From: an uncultured Candidatus Melainabacteria bacterium
Lineage (GTDB): Bacteria; Cyanobacteriota; Vampirovibrionia; Gastranaerophilales; Gastranaerophilaceae
Assembly: GCA_934693215.1 (NCBI GenBank)
Contig: CAKUVB010000113.1
Location: 1-5,582 of the forward strand
Length of the DNA: 5,582 nt
Reading direction: 5' to 3'
Part shown: one piece after another, positions 1-5,052 of the stretch
Layout of the letters: each line of letters begins with the position of its first letter
How positions within the stretch are numbered: the stretch's first letter is position 1
Translations under genes and position numbers: made by a program
Notes under the pieces: model-generated
Told to the model about the DNA's origin: nothing
Seen by the model: the letters and a program-made list of their open reading frames with translations, nothing else
Database searches by the model: none

Positions 1-269
1 GCTTTATCCATTGGTGTATGTGATGAATAAATCTGCATATCCCTATATCTTATTGGGACTTCAAACAATGGGTGATGTGCAATAATCATATCGCAGTTTT
101 TGAACTTCGCTAATTCGTACACCTTATCAGTTACAGTTAGAGCAAGCATAATCTTATTTACATCAACAACTTCAGAATTATCAACAATCCACCCTGAACA
201 ATCCCAAGCTTCTTGAGTCTGTAAAGGTGCAATCTTTTCAATTTTTGCAACAAGGCTATATTTATTCAA
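1..269 (-). CDS. Nif3-like dinuclear metal-centre protein (YbgI / GTP cyclohydrolase I type 2-like family), 5' part only
   Basis: The open frame runs off the left edge and shows the first 89 residues. It begins MNKYSLVAKIEKIAPL and carries the Nif3 hallmarks in order: a W-D-x-S-G-W segment near residues 22-27 (the usual WDNxG-like site), a hydrophobic strand IMLALTVTD at 40-48, the metal-binding IIAHHPLF at 62-69, and SSHTPMDKA at 82-90, matching the family's second metal motif (H-T-x-x-D). His65, His66 and Asp88 are the expected metal ligands. Nif3 proteins form toroidal hexamers with two metals per subunit; their physiological role is poorly defined. The start is a TTG that overlaps the coaBC stop by 8 nt. 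It is chosen because GGAG lies 7 nt upstream and the homology begins right after it. It is probably translated from the same mRNA as coaBC. The family call is firm; the substrate is unknown. Confidence 0.88.
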   Translation of the reverse strand, partial: MNKYSLVAKIEKIAPLQTQEAWDCSGWIVDNSEVVDVNKIMLALTVTDKVYELAKFKNCDMIIAHHPLFEVPIRYRDMQIYSSHTPMDK

Positions 270-1431
270 AAACTTTCTCCAAAATCTTTTCTGCAAGTTT
301 TGTTTTTGGCATTTTTTCTAAATGAGCGATATTTAACTCTTTATCTAAAATATAAACTTCATTTTCATCACTTGAAAAACCAATATCTTTTCTTGAGATA
401 TCATTAGCAATAAGGTAATCACAACTTTTATTTTTTATTTTTGTTTTAGCATTATCTAATAAGTTCTCTGATTCAGCACAAAATCCTACTATTATGCCTT
501 TATTTTTTTTCTGAGATATTTCTTTTAGTATATCTGGATTTTTAACCAACTCTATAGTTATGCTATCTTCTTGAGTTTTTTTCATTTTTTGTTGATTGTA
601 TTCCTTAATTCTATAATCTGCAACTGCAGCTGTCATAATAATACAATCTGATTCAAGGTTTTCAAGAACTACCTTTTCCATTTCTATAGCAGATTCAACT
701 TGTACAACTCTATAAGGTCTATTAATAGGAAATGTCGAAACTAACACTACCTCAGCACCTTGAGAATAAGCAGAATCAGCAATAGCAGTACCCATTTTGC
801 CTGATGAGAAATTTGAAATATATCTAACAGGGTCGATTTTTTCAATTGTTCCACCTGCAGTTATTACAATTTTTTTATTTTTAAGTTTGCCTGATAATAT
901 TTCTGTTGTTTTATCAAAAATCTTTTCAAGTTTACAAAGCCTACCATCTCCTGTTGTGCCACAAGCCAAGAATCCTGATTCAGGATTTATTATGTGGTAC
1001 AACGGGTGTTGAGCGAGTTTTTCAACATTTTCTTGTATAAACGCATTATTCCACATATTTGTGTTCATAGCAGGTGCAATAATTATAGGTTTACTAAATG
1101 CTGAAACTGTAGAAGTTAAAAGATTATCACAGATACCATTTGCTATTTTTGATATAGTATTCGCAGTAGCTGGTGCGATAATCATTATATCAGCCTCATC
1201 ACATAGTGAAATATGTTCGGGTTTATATTCATTTACTGCATAATCATCAAAATAAACTTCATTATTAGAAAGGTTTTCTAAAGTAAGCTTAGAAACAAGA
1301 TTGAGGGCATTTGGAGTTGTTATCACTCTAACATTAGCCTCTTGTCTTTTAAACATTCTAATTAGTTCACAAATCTTATAAGCAGCTATTCCTGCAGTAA
1401 TCCCAATAAGAATATTTTTACCTTTTAACAT
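262..1431 (-). CDS. coaBC: Bifunctional phosphopantothenoylcysteine decarboxylase / phosphopantothenate-cysteine ligase
   Basis: This fused enzyme carries out two consecutive steps of coenzyme A synthesis in the cytoplasm: joining cysteine to 4'-phosphopantothenate (CoaB) and FMN-dependent decarboxylation to 4'-phosphopantetheine (CoaC). At 389 residues it is close to the usual full length. The CoaC half (about 1-180) has the flavoprotein start NILIGITAGIAAYK (6-19), the catalytic His73 in the HISL motif, PAMN (120-123), and the substrate-lid segment with active-site Cys157 in GFLACGTTGDGR. The CoaB half (about 185-389) has VITAGGTIEKIDPVRYISN at 189-207, followed by FSSGKMG (208-214), TAAVADY (267-273), the KMKK loop (282-285) with its catalytic-type lysine, KNPDIL (297-302), GFCAE (316-320) and ANDI (342-345). 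GGAG lies 9 nt before the ATG, within the last codons of gmk. It follows gmk by 4 nt and overlaps the Nif3-like gene, so the three are almost certainly one operon. No key residue is missing. Confidence 0.97.
   Translation of the reverse strand: MLKGKNILIGITAGIAAYKICELIRMFKRQEANVRVITTPNALNLVSKLTLENLSNNEVYFDDYAVNEYKPEHISLCDEADIMIIAPATANTISKIANGICDNLLTSTVSAFSKPIIIAPAMNTNMWNNAFIQENVEKLAQHPLYHIINPESGFLACGTTGDGRLCKLEKIFDKTTEILSGKLKNKKIVITAGGTIEKIDPVRYISNFSSGKMGTAIADSAYSQGAEVVLVSTFPINRPYRVVQVESAIEMEKVVLENLESDCIIMTAAVADYRIKEYNQQKMKKTQEDSITIELVKNPDILKEISQKKNKGIIVGFCAESENLLDNAKTKIKNKSCDYLIANDISRKDIGFSSDENEVYILDKELNIAHLEKMPKTKLAEKILEKVFE
277..280 (-). promoter_or_regulatory. Shine-Dalgarno GGAG for the Nif3-like gene, inside coaBC
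   Basis: GGAG on the minus strand sits 7 nt upstream of the TTG at 269-267, within the last codons of coaBC. It is the reason for choosing this non-ATG start, and it points to translation of the Nif3-like gene coupled to termination of coaBC. Confidence 0.7.
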
Positions 1432-1435
1432 TTTA

Positions 1436-1999
1436 TTATTCTCCGATGATTTTTAAAATCTTTTCTACTGCATTTTCAACTTTATCATTGACAATAACAT
1501 AATCATATTGTTTAGAATTTTCTAACTCTGACTTAACGCATTTTAATCTTTTTTGTATAGCTTCTTCTGTTTCTGTATGACGTCCTCTAAGTCGAGCTTC
1601 CAATTCTTCAAACGAAGGTGGTGCTATAAATATTAAAAGAGCCTCTGGCATTTTTTCTTTTATTTGCAAAGCTCCTTGAGTATCTATTTCTAACAAAACA
1701 TTCTTTTGATTAGCTAAACATTCTTCTATATAGGACTTTTTAGTTCCATAACAATTCCCTGAAAATTTTGCCCATTCTAAGAATTCATCTTGAGCAACTG
1801 CATTGTCAAATTCTTCTTGTGTCAAATAAAAATAATTAACCCCATGAACTTCACCTTCTCGCTTGTTTCTAGTTGTACACGAGATTGAAAGGTTTAAATC
1901 CGGACATTTTTCTAAAAGGGATTTTATTACCGTACCCTTACCTACACCAGAAGAACCTGATATTACTAATAATTTTGTTTTATTTTGTGACTCGTTCAT
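1436..1999 (-). CDS. gmk: Guanylate kinase
   Basis: Phosphorylates GMP (and dGMP) to GDP with ATP, an essential purine-salvage and GTP-supply step in the cytoplasm. The protein has 187 residues, a normal length. Visible motifs: P-loop GSSGVGKG (15-22); the GMP-binding stretch SISCTTRNKREGE (38-50) with Arg44 and Arg47, running into GVNYFY (53-58); Tyr84 in YGT; LEIDTQGA (103-110), where the family usually has an aromatic or hydrophobic residue at the Thr; the lid RLRGRHTETEE (136-146), with His where Gly is common; and the end motif VNDKVENA (170-177). The start is the only ATG before the P-loop. No Shine-Dalgarno sequence precedes it; instead a strong promoter lies just upstream, suggesting a leaderless or near-leaderless message. 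The gene is 11 nt downstream of the decarboxylase and 4 nt upstream of coaBC. The gmk-coaBC neighbourhood is common in bacteria, but the rpoZ gene often found between them is absent. Confidence 0.97.
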   Translation of the reverse strand: MNESQNKTKLLVISGSSGVGKGTVIKSLLEKCPDLNLSISCTTRNKREGEVHGVNYFYLTQEEFDNAVAQDEFLEWAKFSGNCYGTKKSYIEECLANQKNVLLEIDTQGALQIKEKMPEALLIFIAPPSFEELEARLRGRHTETEEAIQKRLKCVKSELENSKQYDYVIVNDKVENAVEKILKIIGE

Positions 2000-2007
2000 T
2001 TTATTGA

Positions 2008-2036
2008 ATTTTAACTAAAACTAGAAGCTTTTTCAA
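2008..2036 (-). promoter_or_regulatory. Sigma70-type promoter for gmk-coaBC-nif3, within the 3' end of the decarboxylase gene
   Basis: On the minus strand, TTGAAA (2036-2031) is followed by exactly 17 nt and then TAAAAT (2013-2008). Each hexamer matches the sigma70 consensus at 5 of 6 positions. Transcription would begin about 6-7 nt past the -10 box, near 2001-2002, whereas the gmk ATG starts at 1999. The predicted message would therefore have almost no 5' leader, agreeing with the lack of a ribosome binding site before gmk. The TAA stop of the decarboxylase forms the first three bases of the -10 box. In AT-rich DNA -10 boxes arise by chance, but the -35 match at ideal spacing makes this one credible. 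Confidence 0.6.
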
Positions 2037-3663
2037 CCTTTTGTTTGTTTTTTAAACGCTCAATTGTCTTAGCCGTAATAAATGGTAAATCCATCTTTTC
2101 TGTAAAGATTTCAATATAGCACATTTTGTCTTGATGTTCAGCTAATTTCAATGCTGTATCAAACTCTTTATCTGTTGAAGCTTGTGCTATCCAAATATCA
2201 CCCGCAAATAACTCTGGAAGTTTTGCATAATTCCAATCAGCAATTTCATTGAAGGAATCATTTGGATCATTTGATAAGATTCTTTCTATTGTATAGCCTG
2301 AATTATTCAAAACAATAACAATTGGTTTAAGACCTCTTCTCATCATATTCCCGATTTCCATAGCAGTTAATTGATGAGAACCTTCACCTGTGAACAAAAT
2401 TGTTCTTCTTGATTTATCAGCCATACAACCACCCATTGATGCTGGTGTAGCCCAACCAATTGAACCCCAAAGAGTTTGAGTATTTGCAATAACATTCTTT
2501 GGTAATTTCATACCTGCAAAACCATGCATAATAATACCTGTTTCTATAAACAAAGTATCATTTTCTTTGAAAAATTCTTGTAATCTCGGATAGATGTATT
2601 CTGATGTTAATTTTTCATTCTTTATAACTGATGGTTTATAACCTGTATCTGTAACCATAATATTATTATGACGTACGTTTACACTATCAGTTAATCTTTC
2701 TAATACCTCATTCATATAAATATTTTCGTATATTTGATTATTAATTATAGAATAAGTACCATAGATAGCAATTTGTTCATCTGGTTTGTATGGTAGAGCA
2801 AACCCAAAAGAATTCAAGTCACTATATATAGGACCAACAAATATAGCACAATCTGTTTCTGTTAAATATTTATATGCTGTTTCGTTTCCAAATTTACCGA
2901 GAAAAGTTCCTAAGTAATTAGGTGTATCAAAATCTATAATCCCTGCACCCATAAGCAAATTACTTGCAGGAATACAAGTTTTTTCTGCAAAAGTTCTGTA
3001 TTCATCTTCTGCCAAAAATCGTTTAATTAAAGTATCACCAATTATCACAGGAGATTTAGATGCGTTAATCATTGCAGTTGCTTTGTCGATAAACTCATCA
3101 AGATTCTTTTTATCACTTTGTACAGTTTTAACTTCTTGCATAGAATCAATTTCTAATTCTGTTATATCCATTGGAATTGCCAAATAAACCGGACATTTAG
3201 TAGTTTTAAATACATTTATAATTCTATCTATTTCTGATTTAGCATTTTCTTTTGTCAAAAATGCAGTAGATTCAACTACCGGTTCAAAAGCTTTTTCAAA
3301 AGCATAATAATCAGGGTGTTGAAAATTATGATGCAATAATGTTTTGTTTTCAATGTTAGTTGTTGTCGGAACACCAACAATATGGATAACAGGAATATTT
3401 TCTGCATAACTTCCTGCTATTGCATTCATAGCACTAAGTTCACCAACACCAAAAGTTGTAACAACAGCACCATAACCTTTTACTCTGGCATAACCATCAG
3501 CTACATAACCTGCGTTTAATTCGTTTGAACAACCAATCCATTTTGCTTGTTCGTTATCTTCAATCGCATATAAAATGTTGAAGTTGTAATCACCCGGAAG
3601 TCCAAAGAATTCCGTAATCCCTAAATTTACTAATGTTTTTATTAAATAATCTGCTACTTTCAT
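2011..3663 (-). CDS. Thiamine-diphosphate-dependent 2-oxo acid decarboxylase (pyruvate/indolepyruvate decarboxylase family)
   Basis: Non-oxidative decarboxylation of a 2-oxo acid (pyruvate, indolepyruvate or branched-chain keto acids) to an aldehyde plus CO2; with an alcohol dehydrogenase this would give ethanol or fusel alcohols. The length of 550 residues is typical, with the family order: N-terminal pyrimidine-binding domain with GLPGDYN (21-27, Asp25) and Glu48 in SNELNAGY; the paired histidines His111-His112 in LLHH; a central domain (about 190-340); and a C-terminal pyrophosphate-binding domain with LWGSIGW (398-404), GEGSHQLT (426-433), LNNSGYTIE (452-460) and the catalytic-type Glu460. 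The Asp25, Glu48, His-His and GYTIE set is characteristic of PDC/IPDC rather than acetolactate synthase. The cofactor motif reads GEG where GDG is usual. The start fits the standard VADYL beginning. No Shine-Dalgarno sequence is visible. The gene is divergent from a TrmB-type regulator, its probable controller. Substrate choice cannot be settled by eye. Confidence 0.93.
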   Translation of the reverse strand: MKVADYLIKTLVNLGITEFFGLPGDYNFNILYAIEDNEQAKWIGCSNELNAGYVADGYARVKGYGAVVTTFGVGELSAMNAIAGSYAENIPVIHIVGVPTTTNIENKTLLHHNFQHPDYYAFEKAFEPVVESTAFLTKENAKSEIDRIINVFKTTKCPVYLAIPMDITELEIDSMQEVKTVQSDKKNLDEFIDKATAMINASKSPVIIGDTLIKRFLAEDEYRTFAEKTCIPASNLLMGAGIIDFDTPNYLGTFLGKFGNETAYKYLTETDCAIFVGPIYSDLNSFGFALPYKPDEQIAIYGTYSIINNQIYENIYMNEVLERLTDSVNVRHNNIMVTDTGYKPSVIKNEKLTSEYIYPRLQEFFKENDTLFIETGIIMHGFAGMKLPKNVIANTQTLWGSIGWATPASMGGCMADKSRRTILFTGEGSHQLTAMEIGNMMRRGLKPIVIVLNNSGYTIERILSNDPNDSFNEIADWNYAKLPELFAGDIWIAQASTDKEFDTALKLAEHQDKMCYIEIFTEKMDLPFITAKTIERLKNKQKVEKASSFS

Positions 3664-3667
3664 AATA

Positions 3668-3696
3668 ATTATATATTATCACAGACAAGATTTGTA
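3668..3696 (-). promoter_or_regulatory. Candidate promoter of the decarboxylase, consensus -10 with poor -35
   Basis: On the minus strand a perfect TATAAT (3673-3668) lies 4 nt before the ATG. Seventeen nt upstream of it is TACAAA (3696-3691), which matches the -35 consensus at only 3 of 6 positions. A start about 7 nt after the -10 box would fall on the start codon, so the message would be leaderless. An alternative is the extended -10-like TGTGATAAT (3683-3675), giving a leader of about 5 nt. A good -10 with a weak -35 suits a promoter that needs an activator, though the AT richness makes chance matches easy. Confidence 0.4.
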
Positions 3697-3702
3697 TTTA
3701 TA

Positions 3703-3723
3703 TTATCTTAATAACTTAGATAA
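3703..3723. promoter_or_regulatory. 21-bp imperfect palindrome, candidate operator for the TrmB-type regulator
   Basis: Perfect 6-bp inverted half-sites TTATCT (3703-3708) and AGATAA (3718-3723) flank a 9-nt spacer with further symmetric matches. The two axes are about two helical turns apart, as expected for a dimeric winged-helix protein. The centre at 3713 lies about 50 bp upstream of the decarboxylase start and 39 bp upstream of the regulator start, so bound protein could activate the former and repress the latter. Assignment to the neighbouring regulator is inference from position. Confidence 0.45.
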
Positions 3724-3734
3724 ATTTTAAAAAT

Positions 3735-3748
3735 TATGTTAGTATATT
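3735..3748 (+). promoter_or_regulatory. Candidate -10 region of the TrmB-type regulator
   Basis: Two -10-like hexamers, TATGTT (3735-3740) and TATATT (3743-3748), lie immediately before the ATG at 3752. Neither has a recognisable -35 at normal spacing. The first would give a leader of about 5 nt; the second would start transcription at or just inside the start codon. There is no ribosome binding site, so a leaderless or very short leader is likely. Which box is used cannot be told by eye. Confidence 0.25.
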
Positions 3749-3751
3749 GCT

Positions 3752-4570
3752 ATGGAAAAATTGATAGACAATCTTAAAGAACTAGGGCTTAACACATACG
3801 AATCGAAGGTTTATATTGCATTATTAAAGAAAAACCCTGCAACAGGATATGAAATCAGCAAAATTGCGAATATTCCTCAAGCTAGAACTTATGACACATT
3901 AAAAGCATTGGCATCTAAAAAAATCGTTGTAGCAACAAACTCAAAACCTGTTGAATACTCACCTATACAACCTAACGAATTAACTAAAAGATTCAAACGA
4001 AAAATGGCATCTACTATAGATTATTTAGAAAACCATTTACCGGAAGTAAAGGACAATTATAACGAACCAATACTGTCTATATTTGGTACAACTAATATTC
4101 AACAAAAAATTATAGAAATTATTCGTTCCGCAGAAAAAGAAATTTATCTTGAAATTTGGTCAAAAGATTTTGATTTCATAGAAGAAGAATTAAAAAATGC
4201 ATATAATAGGAATGTCGAAATTAGAATTGTTGGTTATGACAACTTAAAAACCAACTTTGGACTTGTTTATGAACACCCTTTTTCTAAAAACATTGAAAAC
4301 CATTTTGAAGGAAGAATGATTGCACTAGCTGTCGATTCTAAAGAAGGTGTTATCGGCAAAATATTTTCACAAAAATCAAATTCTACCAGTATTTTATGGA
4401 CACAAAACGAAAATTTTCTTTTTCTGATAAAAGAATTCATTGTGCATGATATGTACTTATTAGATGTACAAACAAACTTGCTTGACGAAATGAAACACAC
4501 TTATGGCAAAGGTTTGAAGCATCTACACGACAAAATTTTAGGCTCTAACAATATTTATAATATTAAATAA
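3752..4570 (+). CDS. TrmB-family winged helix-turn-helix transcriptional regulator
   Basis: A 272-residue DNA-binding regulator. The N-terminal winged helix (about 5-75) contains LGLNTYESKVYIALL (11-25), GYEISKIANIPQARTYDTL (32-50, containing the recognition helix) and the wing segment KKIVVATNSKPVEYSPIQP (56-74), a pattern typical of TrmB proteins. A helical linker with coiled-coil character (about 75-105) leads to a C-terminal part (about 106-270) with EKEIYLEIWSKDFDFIEEEL (128-147) and NVEIRIVGYDN (154-164), resembling the phospholipase D-like fold of TrmB effector domains; no HKD catalytic motif is present, so it is a sensor rather than an enzyme. Known archaeal TrmB proteins respond to sugars and act as repressors or activators; the ligand here is unknown. 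It is the only plus-strand gene and is divergent from the decarboxylase, which it probably controls. There is no Shine-Dalgarno sequence. Its 3' end overlaps the facing RipA-like gene by 8 nt. Confidence 0.88.
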   Translation: MEKLIDNLKELGLNTYESKVYIALLKKNPATGYEISKIANIPQARTYDTLKALASKKIVVATNSKPVEYSPIQPNELTKRFKRKMASTIDYLENHLPEVKDNYNEPILSIFGTTNIQQKIIEIIRSAEKEIYLEIWSKDFDFIEEELKNAYNRNVEIRIVGYDNLKTNFGLVYEHPFSKNIENHFEGRMIALAVDSKEGVIGKIFSQKSNSTSILWTQNENFLFLIKEFIVHDMYLLDVQTNLLDEMKHTYGKGLKHLHDKILGSNNIYNIK

Positions 4571-5036
4571 AAGGTCTTAAAATCATCGGTATAAGTTCAT
4601 CTATCAAAGATATGAAAAATACGATAAACATAATTATCGCAAATATTTTTTGCATATCAGAAAATAAAAATTCTTTTTTATTCTTCCTCATATCTTCGAT
4701 ACCGTTATGTTCCATCTTGAAAGGTTGTACAGGTAGCTGTTTTTCGATTTCCTCTAAAACTTTGGCAAACTTAACTTTGATAAGTAGATTATAAGAATCC
4801 ATATTCAACCACCATAAAATACAAACACCCATACCAACTATAGAAAATATAAATGGTAAAGAAAGTGCATATACAAATATGACATTTTTAGAAAGATTAA
4901 CCAATAGTAACAATACAATTACTAAAATCATATAAAAACGGTTTACACCAAAACTTCTTTTTATAAAACTATCTTTTTGTTCTGCATATAATTTATATTG
5001 TTGCATAACAAGGTTTAATCTTTCAGATTCGTACAT
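4563..5036 (-). CDS. Small integral membrane protein resembling the RipA family (octameric membrane protein)
   Basis: 157 residues. The N-terminal amphipathic part (1-32: ERLNLVMQQYKLYAEQKD, then a basic stretch) precedes two close membrane helices, about 33-49 and 52-76. A cytoplasmic-type loop follows, with WWLNMDSYNLLIKVKFAKVL (75-94) and EIEKQLPVQPFKMEH (96-110). A third hydrophobic segment lies at about 129-151. The arrangement YK-Y near the start, an RxxxxN before the first helix, LWW....SY.LL...KF..L.E.E..LP..PF..E after the second, and a final helix matches my recollection of RipA-family proteins (named after a Francisella protein needed for intracellular growth). The biochemical function of the family is not established, and I infer none. 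AGGAAGGA lies 8 nt before the ATG, a strong Shine-Dalgarno sequence. It starts 14 nt after ftsH, so it is probably co-transcribed with it. A generic small membrane protein is the alternative. Confidence 0.65.
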   Translation of the reverse strand: MYESERLNLVMQQYKLYAEQKDSFIKRSFGVNRFYMILVIVLLLLVNLSKNVIFVYALSLPFIFSIVGMGVCILWWLNMDSYNLLIKVKFAKVLEEIEKQLPVQPFKMEHNGIEDMRKNKKEFLFSDMQKIFAIIMFIVFFISLIDELIPMILRPFI

Positions 5037-5044
5037 AAATATTA

Positions 5045-5052
5045 TCCTTCCT
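5045..5052 (-). promoter_or_regulatory. Strong Shine-Dalgarno sequence for the RipA-like gene
   Basis: AGGAAGGA on the minus strand lies 8 nt upstream of the ATG at 5036-5034. It begins within the TAG stop codon of ftsH, fixing the start of the membrane protein gene and supporting translation from a shared ftsH message. Confidence 0.75.

Noticed and set aside
797..1243. Two plus-strand open frames of 71 and 60 codons opposite coaBC
   Set aside because: They lie antisense to a fully conserved coaBC, resemble no known family and have no independent support; they are shadows of the real gene.
3685..3695. Short inverted repeat ACAA-GAT-TTGT upstream of the decarboxylase
   Set aside because: Four-base arms are too short to stand out; kept only as a possible accessory site.
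3723..3735. Perfect 13-bp palindrome AATTTT-A-AAAATT as a second operator
   Set aside because: It is made only of A and T in very AT-rich DNA, where such symmetry is expected by chance.
4267..4500. Minus-strand 77-codon frame opposite the TrmB-type regulator
   Set aside because: Low-complexity shadow of a well-supported gene, with no homology and no plausible translation signal.
4550..4564. AATATT-TAT-AATATT hairpin at the convergent gene ends, as a terminator
   Set aside because: The stem has only A-T pairs, AATATT is self-complementary, and no T tract follows on either strand, so it is a chance AT-rich palindrome rather than an intrinsic terminator.
4612..4794. Plus-strand 60-codon frame opposite the RipA-like gene
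   Set aside because: It is the complement of a well-supported membrane protein gene; its hydrophobic look follows from the opposite strand's composition.
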